Source: Paraplanobispora takensis
GTDB taxonomy: Bacteria > Actinomycetota > Actinomycetes > Streptosporangiales > Streptosporangiaceae
Length of the DNA stretch: 64,000 nucleotides
Assembly: GCF_016863195.1 (NCBI RefSeq)
Contig: NZ_BOOK01000052.1
Span: 18,465-82,464, forward strand
Reading direction: 5' to 3'
In this document: piece by piece, positions 18,828 through 27,411 of the stretch
How the letters are laid out: every line of letters starts with the position of its first letter
How positions within the stretch are numbered: the stretch's first letter is position 1
Program-made: the position numbers and the translations under genes
The notes under the pieces: model-generated
What the model was told of the DNA's origin: nothing
Database searches by the model: none
What the model saw: the letters and a program-made list of their open reading frames with translations, nothing else

Positions 18828-20219
18828 TCAGCCCTTCTTCTCCAGCAGGGCGTTGACCTTCGCCTCGGCGTCGGAGAGCAGCTTGGCGATGTCGGCGTCC
18901 TGCCTGGTCAGCACCGCGGACATCGGGGTGTCGAGGATCGCGTAGATCTCCTGGGCGTACGGCCCCGGCTCGGCCTTCGGCGCGATGCCCTTGGAGCCCT
19001 CGACCCAGAGCGCGAACTGCGCGGGGTCGACGTTGGCGTTCTCGGTGCGCAGCTTCAGGACCTCCTGGCCGGAGGGCGTGTCGGCGCCGTACAGGTCGGG
19101 GTAGGGCTGGCCGACGGTGAGGTTGGCGCCCTTGGCCCGCACGTAGTCGAGCTGGCCCTTGCCCGGGGTGAGGAACTCGTACTCGATCCACTTCAGGCCG
19201 GCCTTGATCTGCTCGGGCGTGGCCTTGGGGTTGATCATGTAGCCGGCGCCGCCGTTGAACAGCGCCTTGGCCTCGGGCAGGGAGGTGACCTGGTAGTTCT
19301 CGAACTTCGCCTGGAAGTCGTTGCGCAGCCCGATCAGCACGTCGGGGGCGCCGAGCATCATGCCCATCTTGCCGCCGGCCATGGCCTTCATCAGGGCGGG
19401 CCAGTCGATGTAGAGCTTGGACCCCATGCTGTTGTCGGTCCAGCGCATCTGCTTGAGGTTCTCCAGCACGGCCTGGCCCTCGGGGGTGTTGAAGGCGGCC
19501 TTCTTGCCGTCGGGGGTGAGCACGTCGCCGCCGCGGCCGTAGAGGGAGGCGGTGAAGTGCCAGCCGCCGACGTTGTTGCCGCTGTACTCGCCGAAGCCCA
19601 CGTAGCCGGGGCCGAGGGCGGCGATCTTCTTGGCCGCGGCCTGCACGTCGGCCCAGGTCTTGGGCGGGTTGTTCGGGTCGAGCCCGGCCTTGGTGAAGAC
19701 CTCGCGGTTGTAGACCAGGCCCATGCCGTACCCGTCGGTGGGCAGGCCGTAGATCTTGCCGTCCTTCTTGAAGATGTCGATGGAGGCGTTGTAGTCCTTG
19801 AAGGTCTTCAGCTCGCCGACGTAGGGGGTCAGGTCGGCGGCCTGGCCGCTCTCCATCAGGCGCCCGACGTTGGGGAAGTTCACGTAGAAGACGGTCTCCA
19901 GCTGGCCGCCGGCCAGCTTGGCCTCGAACGTGCGCGGCTCGTAGCACGGGAAGGCGTCGGTGGCCTTCTCGATCTTGATGTTCGGGTTGAGCTTCTGGAA
20001 CGCGTCGAGGTCTTCCTGGAAGGTCGCGCGCTGCGCCTTGTTCGTCTTCGGCGGCATGCAGTTGACGGTGATCGACACCGGCCCGGCGGCGGCGCCTTCG
20101 GCCGTGGGCTTGGCGTTGTCCCCGGCGGGCGCCTCGTCGGTGCCGCACGCCGACGCCGTGAGGCCGAGGGCGGTCGCGAGCAGCAGTCCCGCGGTTCTGC
20201 GATAGCCGGATCTCGTCAT
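18828..20219 (-). CDS. Sugar-binding lipoprotein, MalE type
   Basis: Substrate-binding protein of the CUT1 importer, 463 residues. The signal peptide (GLLLATALGLTASAC) ends in a lipobox, so lipid anchoring is expected. The mature part has the family 1 fold with YGLPTDGYGMGLVYNREVF, a common hinge region. The ATG chosen follows AGAAGGG by eight bases; an in-frame upstream extension of 68 residues lacks a signal-peptide pattern and was dropped. It opens the leftward operon MalE-MalF-MalG-GH13. An alpha-glucoside such as maltose or nigerose is inferred from the enzyme genes around it. Confidence 0.91.
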   Translation of the reverse strand: MTRSGYRRTAGLLLATALGLTASACGTDEAPAGDNAKPTAEGAAAGPVSITVNCMPPKTNKAQRATFQEDLDAFQKLNPNIKIEKATDAFPCYEPRTFEAKLAGGQLETVFYVNFPNVGRLMESGQAADLTPYVGELKTFKDYNASIDIFKKDGKIYGLPTDGYGMGLVYNREVFTKAGLDPNNPPKTWADVQAAAKKIAALGPGYVGFGEYSGNNVGGWHFTASLYGRGGDVLTPDGKKAAFNTPEGQAVLENLKQMRWTDNSMGSKLYIDWPALMKAMAGGKMGMMLGAPDVLIGLRNDFQAKFENYQVTSLPEAKALFNGGAGYMINPKATPEQIKAGLKWIEYEFLTPGKGQLDYVRAKGANLTVGQPYPDLYGADTPSGQEVLKLRTENANVDPAQFALWVEGSKGIAPKAEPGPYAQEIYAILDTPMSAVLTRQDADIAKLLSDAEAKVNALLEKKG

Positions 20220-20312
20220 GGAGCTGACCCTTCTGATGCGGATGGACGCCGGCGGAGTGAGACGGGCGATCCGCTCCGGCGTGGCCCTCACGATAGGCTC
20301 CACGACACATCT

Positions 20313-20339
20313 CTGCAATGTTTCGACAGAGAATTGCAA
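20313..20339 (-). promoter_or_regulatory. 27-bp motif in the malE-like promoter, shared with the GH87 promoter
   Basis: On the minus strand this 27-mer begins TTGCAATTCTCTGTCGAAAC and ends ATTGCAG. It matches the plus-strand 27-mer at 21636-21662 at 20 of 27 positions, including an uninterrupted GTCGAAA and ATTGC. The outer GCAAT/ATTGC pair is inverted. It sits about 95 bases upstream of the malE-like start. The CTTGCAG-like half-sites recall the MalR motif of streptomycetes. It is probably an operator of the LacI protein at 20489-21478. Confidence 0.55.
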
Positions 20340-20404
20340 TATAACGACTGAGTTACGTGACATGCTGGTACGGCGTGGGCCTGACACATGTCCGACAACA
20401 CGAA

Positions 20405-20437
20405 GAGGGGGTGACACGATCACCGTGTCACCCCCTC
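20405..20437 (-). terminator. Terminator hairpin after the LacI gene
   Basis: Perfect 14-bp stem GAGGGGGTGACACG / CGTGTCACCCCCTC with a 5-nt loop, about 50 bases downstream of the regulator stop and upstream of the malE-like promoter. It would separate regulator and transporter transcripts. No T-tract. Confidence 0.75.
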
Positions 20438-20488
20438 GCGGGCGGCGGGCCCGATCAGAGCGAGGGCCCGATCAGGGCGGGAGCCCCG

Positions 20489-21478
20489 TCAGAGCGAGGG
20501 CCGCGCCGTGGAGGCGCGCACCACCAGCTCCGGCTCGAAGAGCAGCTCGTCGGCCGGGACCACCGCCTTGTCGATCAGCGCCGTCAGCAGGTCCACCGCC
20601 GCCCGCCCCATCGCGTCGATCGGCTGGCGCACCGTGGTCAGCGGCGGCTCGGTGCAGTTCATCAGCGCCGAGTCGTCGTAGCCGATGACCGAGACGTCGG
20701 CGGGGACCGACAGCCCCGACCGGCGGGCCGCCCGCACCGCGCCGAGCGCGAGCAGGTCGCTGGCGCACACCACGCCGGTGACCCCCTTGCGCAGCAGCCT
20801 GGCCGCCGTCGCGTGCCCCCCTTCGAGGGAGAACATCGTGTGCTCGACGAGCGCCGGATCGCCGCCCGAGGCCAGGAACGTCTCCAGCTTGCGGCGCGAG
20901 GGCATGTGGTCCCTGGGGCCGAGCACCATGCCGATGCGCTCGTGGCCCAGCGCCCTCAGGTGCCCGACCGCCATCTCCGCGGCCACCACGTCGTCGCAGG
21001 AGACCTGGGGGAAGCCCAGGTGCTCGACGGCCGCGTTGACCAGCACCGTGGGGAGTTTGCGCTCCCGCAGCAGCTCGTAGTGCTCGTGGGAGGCGTCGCC
21101 CTGGGCGTACAGGCCGCCGGCGAAGACCACGCCCGAGACCTGCTGCTGCAGGAGCAGGTCGACGTAGTCGGCCTCGGAGACCCCGCCCACGGTCCGGGTG
21201 CACAGCACCGAGGTGAAGCCCTGCTGGGCCAGCGCGCCGCCGACGACCTCCGCGAAGGCCGGGAAGATCGGGTTCTGCAGCTCGGGCAGGACCAGGCCGA
21301 CCAGCCGGGCCCGGTCGCCGCGCAGCTGGGTGGGGCGCTCGTAGCCGAGCACGTCGAGGGCTGTCAGCACGGCCTCGCGGGTCGCCTCGGACACGCCGGG
21401 CTTTCCGTTGAGCACGCGGCTGACCGTCGCCTCGCTCACCCCGACCTTCTTGGCCACCTCTGCAAGTCGTCGCGTCAT
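20489..21478 (-). CDS. LacI-family regulator of the maltose-type operon (MalR-like)
   Basis: Repressor of 329 residues. The HTH reads RLAEVAKKVGVSEATVSRVL with hinge-like segment ERPTQLRGDRARLVG, followed by the sugar-sensing domain (LVLPELQNPIFPAFAEVV, VIGYDDSALM, TTVRQPIDAMG). The ATG chosen opens the HTH; a frame extension of 14 residues has no support. No Shine-Dalgarno is visible and TATAGT lies close upstream, so the transcript may be leaderless. It stands between the malE-like operon (same strand, separated by a terminator) and the divergent GH87 gene, which fits control of both. Confidence 0.91.
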   Translation of the reverse strand: MTRRLAEVAKKVGVSEATVSRVLNGKPGVSEATREAVLTALDVLGYERPTQLRGDRARLVGLVLPELQNPIFPAFAEVVGGALAQQGFTSVLCTRTVGGVSEADYVDLLLQQQVSGVVFAGGLYAQGDASHEHYELLRERKLPTVLVNAAVEHLGFPQVSCDDVVAAEMAVGHLRALGHERIGMVLGPRDHMPSRRKLETFLASGGDPALVEHTMFSLEGGHATAARLLRKGVTGVVCASDLLALGAVRAARRSGLSVPADVSVIGYDDSALMNCTEPPLTTVRQPIDAMGRAAVDLLTALIDKAVVPADELLFEPELVVRASTARPSL

Positions 21479-21635
21479 GCCGCAAACTATACGACAAACA
21501 GCGCAACCATTTGCACACACTTGCGCTGATCGAACGTCAACCCGTTACGCAGCACGAAACAGGTTTTCCGCCCGCTAACGGCCCTCCCGCCAGCGATGAC
21601 GCAGCCTCCCCTCATGCCGCATCCCACCATACGTC

Positions 21636-21662
21636 TTGCGAAATTCAGTCGAAATATTGCCG
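21636..21662 (+). promoter_or_regulatory. 27-bp motif in the GH87 promoter region
   Basis: The plus-strand 27-mer begins TTGCGAAATTCAGTCGAAAT and ends ATTGCCG. It matches the minus-strand element 20313-20339 at 20 of 27 bases. It lies 111 bases upstream of the GH87 start in the 295-bp gap to the LacI gene. That gap also has GCGCAA/TTGCGC half-sites nearer to the LacI start. Confidence 0.5.
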
Positions 21663-21773
21663 ATATCTGCTTGCCATCTTACGGTTCGGCCAGCTGCCCT
21701 TACCGGGAGCAGTTGAGATCACACGAGTGCCGAGTCATGTCCCCGTCGTTCTGCGAACGAGACAGAGGAACGG

Positions 21774-24700
21774 ATGAGAACCCCCCACACAGCGCTCTCA
21801 CGACTGGTCGCCATCCTGGCCGTGATCGTCCTGACCGTCACCGCCGGACCGGTCTCCCCCGCCTCCGCCGCCGGCGGACCCAACCTGGCCGCGGGCAGAC
21901 CCGCCGCCGCCAGCGCCTCCAACGGCCCCTACACGCCCGGCAACGTCAACGACGGCAACCAGTCCACCTACTGGGAGGGCCCGAACAACGCCTTCCCGCA
22001 GTGGGTCCGGGTCGACCTGGGCGCCTCCACGAGCGTCGACCAGGTCGTGGTGAAGCTCCCGCCGAGCTGGGAGGCCCGCACGCAGACCTTCGCCGTGCAG
22101 GGCAGCGCCGACGGCACGTCCTACACGACGCTCGCCGGTTCGGCCGCCCACGCCTTCAGCCCCGGCTCCGGCAACACCGTCACGGTGGACTTCCCCGCCG
22201 CCCAGGCCCGTTACGTCCGGCTGAACGTGACGGCCAACACCGGCTGGCCCGCCGCGCAGGTCGCCGAGCTGGAGGCGTACGGCGCGACGGGCTCCTCGGG
22301 CAACCTCGCCCAGGGCAGGCCGATGACCGCCGGCAGTTCCACGCAGACCTACGTGGCGGCCAACGCCGGTGACGGCAACCAGTCCACCTACTGGGAGAGC
22401 GCCGGCAACGCCTTCCCGCAGTGGCTCCAGGTGGACCTGGGCTCCGCCGTACGGGTGAACCGGCTCGTGCTGAAGATCCCGGCGGGCTGGGAGGCCCGCA
22501 CGCAGACCCTGGAGGTGCAGGGCAGTACCGACGGCACGTCCTTCTCCACCGTCGTCGCCTCGGCCGCGCACCGTTTCGAGCCGGCGGCCACGATCACCTT
22601 CAACGCCGTCACCACCCGCCACCTGCGGCTGCGCTTCACCGCCAACACCGCCTGGCCCGCCGCCCAGATCGCGGAGTTCGAGGTGTACGGCACCGCCGGC
22701 GGCGACACCCAGGCGCCCACCGCGCCGGGCAACCTGGCCTACACCGAACCCGCTCCCGGGCAGATCCGGCTCACCTGGACCGCCTCCACCGACGACACCG
22801 GTGTCACCGCCTATGACGTCTACGCGGGCGACGTCCTGCGCACGAGCGTGGCGGGCGGCGTCCTGACCTACACCGACACCCAGCCCGCGGGCGCCACCGT
22901 CACCTACCACGTCAAGGCCAGGGACGCCGCGGGCAACCAGTCCGCCGCCAGCGACACGGTGACCAGGAGGGGCGACACGGGTGACACCCAGGCGCCCACC
23001 GCACCGGGCAACCTGGCCTACACCGAACCCGCTCCCGGGCAGATCCGGCTCACCTGGACCGCCTCCACCGACGACGTCCGCGTCACCGGCTACGACGTCT
23101 ACGCCGGCGACGTCCTGCGGGGCAGCGTCGCGGGCGACGTCCTGACCTACACCGACACCCAGCCCGCGGGCGCCACCGTCACCTACCGGGTCAGGGCGAA
23201 GGACGCGGCGGGCAACCAGTCGGCCGGCAGCAACGCCGTCACCCGCACCGGCAGCGGCGGCGGCTCGAACCTGGCCGTCGGCAAGCCGATCAGCGCCTCG
23301 TCGTACGTCCACACCTTCGTCGCGGCCAACGCCAACGACAACAGCACGGCCACCTACTGGGAGGCCGCGCCCGGCGCCTACCCGAACACGCTGACGGTGA
23401 GGCTGGGCGCGAACGCGAGCATCACCTCGGTCGTGGTCAAGCTCAACCCGGACGCCGTCTGGGGCGCCCGTACCCAGACCATCGAGGTCCTGGGCCGCGA
23501 GCAGGGCGCCTCGGCGTTCACCACGCTGAAGGCGGCGGCGCCGTACTCCTTCGACCCGGCCGGTGGGAACACGGTGACGATCCCCGTCACCGCCGACACG
23601 GCCGACGTCCAGCTCAAGATCACCTCCAACACCGGATCGAGCGGCGGGCAGGTCGCCGAGCTCCAGGTGATCGGCACCCCTGCGCCCAACCCCGACCTCA
23701 TGATCACCGCGCTGACCTGGACGCCCTCCTCCCCGGTGGAGACCGACACGATCAGGCTCCAGGCCACCGTGCGCAACTCCGGCACCCGGGCCTCGGGCGC
23801 CACCGAGGTGAACTTCTACCTCGGCGGGACCAAGGTCGGCACCGCTCCGGTGGCGGCGCTGGCGACGGGCGCGTCCGCGACCGTCCCGGCGGACGTCGGC
23901 GCGCGGAATGCGGGCTCCTACCCGGTCACGGCCAAGGTGGACGAGGCCAACGCGGTCATCGAGCAGAACGACCTGAACAACGAACTCACCGCCTCCTCCC
24001 CGCTGACCGTCCGGCCGGTCGACAGCTCCGACCTCATCGCCTCGCCGGTGAGCTGGACGCCGGGCAACCCCGCCAACGGCACCGCCGTCATGTTCTCGGT
24101 GGCGATCAAGAACCAGGGCAACGCCGCCTCGGCGAGCGGCGCGCACGGCATCACGCTGACCGTGCTCAACGACGCCGGAACCGTCGTGCGCACGCTGACC
24201 GGCTCCCACAACGGCACGATCAACGCGGGCGCCACCACCGCGCCGGTGAACCTCGGCACGTGGACCGCCGCCAACGGCCGGTACACCGTCCGGACGGAAC
24301 TGGCCGCCGACGCCGATGAGCTGCCGGTCAAACGGGGCAACAACGTCAGCACGGTCCCGTTGTTCGTCGGCCGGGGCGCGAACATGCCCTACGACATGTA
24401 CGAGGCCGAGGACGGCTCCGTCGGCGGCGGCGCACAGGTCGTCGGCCCGAACCGGACCGTCGGCGACCTGGCGGGCGAGGCGTCCGGGCGCAAGGCGGTG
24501 ACGCTGAACACCACCGGCTCCTACGTCGAGTTCACCACCAAGGCGCCGACCAACACCCTGGTCACCCGCTTCTCCATCCCGGACGCGCCGGGCGGCGGCG
24601 GGATCACCTCCACGCTCAACGTCTACGTCGACGGCGCCTTCCACAAGGCGATCAACCTGACCTCCCGGTACGCCTGGCTGTACGGCAACGAGACGAGTCC

Positions 24701-26048
24701 CGGCAACTCCCCCGGTTCGGGCGGGCCGCGTCACATCTACGACGAGGCCAACATGATGCTCGACACGACCGTCCCGGCCGGAAGCAGGATCAGGCTGCAG
24801 AAGGACGCGGCCAACACCACCACGTACGCGATCGACTTCGTCAACACCGAGCAGGTCGCGCCGGTCGCCAACCCCGACCCGGCCCGCTACGTCACGCCGA
24901 CCGGCCTCACCCACCAGGACGTGCAGAACGCCCTGGACCGGGCCCGGATGGAGTCGGGATGGCTGGGCGTCTACCTGCCGCCCGGCGACTACCAGACCTC
25001 GAACAAGTTCCAGGTGTACGGCAAGCCGGTGAGGATCGTCGGAGCCGGGCCCTGGTACACGAGGTTCCACGCACCCGCCACGCAGGACAACACCGACGTC
25101 GGCTTCCGCGCCGAGGCCTCGGCCAACGGCTCGACGTTCGCGGGCTTCGCCTACTTCGGCAACTACACCTCCCGCATCGACGGCCCCGGCAAGGTGTTCG
25201 ACTTCGCCAACGTCGCGGACATCACCATCGACGACGTCTGGGCCGAGCACATGGTCTGCCTCTACTGGGGCGCCAACACCGACCGGATGACGATCAAGAA
25301 CTCGCGCATCCGGAACACCTTCGCCGACGCGATCAACATGACCAACGGCAGCACCGGCAACCTGGTCGGCAACAACGAGTCGCGGGCCAGCGGCGACGAC
25401 AGCTTCGCGCTGTTCTCCGCCATCGACGCGGGCGGCGGTGACGTCAAGGGCAACGTCTACGAGAACCTGACCTCGATCCTGACCTGGCGGGCCGCCGGCG
25501 TCGCGGTCTACGGCGGGTACGACAACGTCTTCCGCAACATCCACATCGCCGACACGCTGGTGTACTCCGGCATCACGATCAGCTCGCTCGACTTCGGCTA
25601 TCCGATGAACGGCTTCGGCGCCGACCCGCCCACCCGGTTCGACAACATCTCGATCGTCCGGGCCGGCGGCCACTTCTGGGGCTCCCAGACCTTCCCCGGC
25701 ATCTGGGTCTTCTCCGCCTCGAAGGTGTTCCAGGGCATCCGGGTGAGCAATGTGGACATCGTCGACCCGACGTACCACGGCATCATGTTCCAGACCAACT
25801 ACGTGGGAGGCCGGCCGCAGAACCCGGTCAAGGACACCGTGTTCACCAACGTCTCGATCACCGGCGCCCGCAAGAGCGGTGACGCCTACGACGCCAAGTC
25901 CGGGTTCGGGATCTGGGCCAACGAGATGCCCGAGGCCGGCCAGGGCCCGGCGGTGGGCTCGGCCGTCTTCGACAACCTGCGGATGAGCGGCAACGCCCAG
26001 GACATCAGGAACACGACGTCCACCTTCACCATCACGGTCAACGACTAG
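21774..26048 (+). CDS. Secreted multidomain GH87 alpha-1,3-glucanase or mycodextranase
   Basis: A 1424-residue secreted enzyme that should cut alpha-1,3-glucan (fungal wall mutan) or nigeran. Order: signal peptide (1-32), two discoidin/CBM32-like domains (about 33-170 and 175-310), two FN3-like repeats (315-490), a third discoidin-like domain (495-637), two CARDB-like domains (638-865), a CBM6/35-like domain beginning YEAEDGS (870-1030), and a right-handed beta-helix (1035-1424). In the helix, Asp1185 (FADAIN) and Asp1208-Asp1209 (SGDDSF) have the 0/+23/+24 spacing I recall for the three catalytic Asp of characterised GH87 enzymes. ATG after AGAGGAA. Which of the two activities it has cannot be told by eye. 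A shared upstream motif links it to the adjacent alpha-glucoside operon. Confidence 0.82.
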   Translation: MRTPHTALSRLVAILAVIVLTVTAGPVSPASAAGGPNLAAGRPAAASASNGPYTPGNVNDGNQSTYWEGPNNAFPQWVRVDLGASTSVDQVVVKLPPSWEARTQTFAVQGSADGTSYTTLAGSAAHAFSPGSGNTVTVDFPAAQARYVRLNVTANTGWPAAQVAELEAYGATGSSGNLAQGRPMTAGSSTQTYVAANAGDGNQSTYWESAGNAFPQWLQVDLGSAVRVNRLVLKIPAGWEARTQTLEVQGSTDGTSFSTVVASAAHRFEPAATITFNAVTTRHLRLRFTANTAWPAAQIAEFEVYGTAGGDTQAPTAPGNLAYTEPAPGQIRLTWTASTDDTGVTAYDVYAGDVLRTSVAGGVLTYTDTQPAGATVTYHVKARDAAGNQSAASDTVTRRGDTGDTQAPTAPGNLAYTEPAPGQIRLTWTASTDDVRVTGYDVYAGDVLRGSVAGDVLTYTDTQPAGATVTYRVRAKDAAGNQSAGSNAVTRTGSGGGSNLAVGKPISASSYVHTFVAANANDNSTATYWEAAPGAYPNTLTVRLGANASITSVVVKLNPDAVWGARTQTIEVLGREQGASAFTTLKAAAPYSFDPAGGNTVTIPVTADTADVQLKITSNTGSSGGQVAELQVIGTPAPNPDLMITALTWTPSSPVETDTIRLQATVRNSGTRASGATEVNFYLGGTKVGTAPVAALATGASATVPADVGARNAGSYPVTAKVDEANAVIEQNDLNNELTASSPLTVRPVDSSDLIASPVSWTPGNPANGTAVMFSVAIKNQGNAASASGAHGITLTVLNDAGTVVRTLTGSHNGTINAGATTAPVNLGTWTAANGRYTVRTELAADADELPVKRGNNVSTVPLFVGRGANMPYDMYEAEDGSVGGGAQVVGPNRTVGDLAGEASGRKAVTLNTTGSYVEFTTKAPTNTLVTRFSIPDAPGGGGITSTLNVYVDGAFHKAINLTSRYAWLYGNETSPGNSPGSGGPRHIYDEANMMLDTTVPAGSRIRLQKDAANTTTYAIDFVNTEQVAPVANPDPARYVTPTGLTHQDVQNALDRARMESGWLGVYLPPGDYQTSNKFQVYGKPVRIVGAGPWYTRFHAPATQDNTDVGFRAEASANGSTFAGFAYFGNYTSRIDGPGKVFDFANVADITIDDVWAEHMVCLYWGANTDRMTIKNSRIRNTFADAINMTNGSTGNLVGNNESRASGDDSFALFSAIDAGGGDVKGNVYENLTSILTWRAAGVAVYGGYDNVFRNIHIADTLVYSGITISSLDFGYPMNGFGADPPTRFDNISIVRAGGHFWGSQTFPGIWVFSASKVFQGIRVSNVDIVDPTYHGIMFQTNYVGGRPQNPVKDTVFTNVSITGARKSGDAYDAKSGFGIWANEMPEAGQGPAVGSAVFDNLRMSGNAQDIRNTTSTFTITVND
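22704..23240 (+). repeat. Near-identical tandem FN3 repeats inside the GH87 gene
   Basis: Two copies of a 279-bp unit (93 residues), from about 22704 and 22983. Long blocks are identical at DNA level, for example the segment encoding NLAYTEPAPGQIRLTWTAST. This indicates recent duplication or gene conversion. Confidence 0.85.
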
Positions 26049-26074
26049 CCGGGCACGGCCTCGGGTCAGGAGCG

Positions 26075-26112
26075 GGTACGGCGGGCGCACCGGGTGGTGC
26101 GCCCGCCGTACC
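26075..26112 (+). terminator. Terminator of the GH87 gene
   Basis: Perfect 16-bp stem GGTACGGCGGGCGCAC / GTGCGCCCGCCGTACC with a 6-nt loop, 27 bases after the stop codon. Confidence 0.8.
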
Positions 26113-26129
26113 GCGAAAGACGGCAGGGG

Positions 26130-26207
26130 TGCCCGGCGGAGCACGTCCTGCCCACCCGTGGGGCGCGTCCGCAGCCGGTCAAGCGTTGCCCGCCCGGGCT
26201 GCGCCTC
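26130..26207 (+). repeat. Left arm of a 78-bp inverted repeat flanking the CAP gene
   Basis: This 78-mer begins TGCCCGGCGGAGCACGTCCT. It matches the reverse complement of 27190-27267 at 67 of 78 positions with no gaps. The two arms enclose the CAP-domain gene and face each other across about 980 bp. They may be ends of a mobile unit or copies of a dispersed genomic repeat; no transposase lies between them. Confidence 0.75.
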
Positions 26208-26326
26208 GGGCAGGCCGGGCCCCATCAGCCTGCACCGGCCACGTCGTCAGAGCCGTCGCCGCAGTTGTGCGATGCCCGGGCAGGCGTCCTGCCGGTCAGG
26301 CGGTGTCCGGTCAGGCGCCCTGCCGG

Positions 26327-26815
26327 TCAGGCGCTCAGGACGTTCTCCGCGAAAGCGCCTTGCATGTTTCCGCGCGGCTCGAATACGAACACGATGTACG
26401 TCTCGACGAATTCGCCGACCTGTCCCGAGACCCGTGCGATGCCGACCTTTGTGCTGGACTTCCAGACGAGCTGGGTGAAGTGGCCGGCGCCGGATGAGAA
26501 CTGGGCCGCGGCGAAGTCGTAGTTCTTGACCTCGTTGTACCACTCCTGGACCGCTTTCGATCCGGGCAGCGCTTCCATGTCGCCGCCCCAGAAGATGTTC
26601 TCGCCCGTCTGCGAGCGCAGGCCGGTGTGACCGGCCTTGAGCCCTTCCTGCTCGGAGCGGGAGGACGCCCGCTCCTTGGCGTAGGTGTTGAGCTCCGGGT
26701 CCATGACCAGCGGAGGCGCGTGGTGCTTGGCCCGGTAGGCGTTGGCTTCGGCGAGTGCTTCGGCCTGGAACTCAGGTGTGGTGGTGTCGGGCAGGGCAGG
26801 GCGAGTTCCTGTCAT
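26327..26815 (-). CDS. CAP-domain (SCP/PR-1) protein without signal peptide
   Basis: A 162-residue single CAP domain most like the GAPR-1/GLIPR2 branch known from eukaryotes. Marks are AEANAYRAKHHAPPL, ERASS, HTGLRSQTGENIF, SKAVQEWYNEVKNYDF, GHFTQLVWKSSTKVGIARV and the closing YIVFVFEPRGN. The His and Glu positions of the CAP cavity appear retained (AGHTG, GENIF, GHFTQ). Neither a signal peptide nor a membrane segment is present, so a cytoplasmic location is expected, which is uncommon for bacterial CAP proteins. ATG after AGAGGA. It stands alone between two 78-bp inverted repeat arms. Biochemical role unknown. Confidence 0.85.
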   Translation of the reverse strand: MTGTRPALPDTTTPEFQAEALAEANAYRAKHHAPPLVMDPELNTYAKERASSRSEQEGLKAGHTGLRSQTGENIFWGGDMEALPGSKAVQEWYNEVKNYDFAAAQFSSGAGHFTQLVWKSSTKVGIARVSGQVGEFVETYIVFVFEPRGNMQGAFAENVLSA

Positions 26816-27411
26816 CAGAGATCCTCTGACAGCGCTGGTGATACCTGCCGAATCATGACCGCTGCGACTTCACATCCGGCGGGGGACGGCTGTGCCGCTC
26901 ACACCTCATCCTCCGCCGCCCACCGACGTTGACCAGGCCCGCTTCTGTCCAATAGCGGACAGCATGTCCTAATTCAATTAAATGGCGCAGAGAAATCATT
27001 CAGGAGAATTGACGACATTCCCATCCAGAGGTCGAGTCTGTCCGCAACACCGGAATGACAGCCGCGAAGGGTGGTGAGGTGGGCCGGGTGTCGCCCACCC
27101 GAGCTGCGCCTTACCCCGGACGGGCAGCCCACCGATCTCACCCCCTCCACCGTCGCCGCCCCAGCCCCGAAGGCGGACTCGGCCGTCGGGAGGCGCAGCC
27201 TGGGCGGGCAGCGCGTGGCCCGCCGTGGACGCGCTCCACGGGTGGGAAGGACACGCTCCGCCGGGCACTCCCCGAGCCCGTGTCCTTTTTCCTGTGGTTG
27301 GCGGCATTCCTTCCCGTTGACGGGATATCAGGTGGGACGGCACCGTGGAGAAGTGGATCACTGGCGCCACGCCGCCGGAGCACCGGGCAGGCGATCGACG
27401 AGGGAGTGCGC
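26816..27411. other. 596-bp gene-free stretch between CAP and DJ-1/PfpI genes
   Basis: The first 150-250 bases downstream of the CAP start are locally AT-rich (around 26950-26995) and presumably hold the CAP promoter on the minus strand. The second half contains the right repeat arm (27190-27267). Open frames across it have no recognisable protein pattern and were not called. Confidence 0.5.
27190..27267 (-). repeat. Right arm of the 78-bp inverted repeat
   Basis: Reverse complement matches 26130-26207 at 67 of 78 positions, ungapped (about 86%). Differences are mostly transitions scattered along the arm. Confidence 0.75.

Noticed and set aside
21798..26225. A 1475-codon open frame antisense to the GH87 gene
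   Set aside because: The opposite strand encodes recognisable domains throughout; the antisense product is a Gly/Val/Arg-rich composition typical of GC-rich shadow frames.
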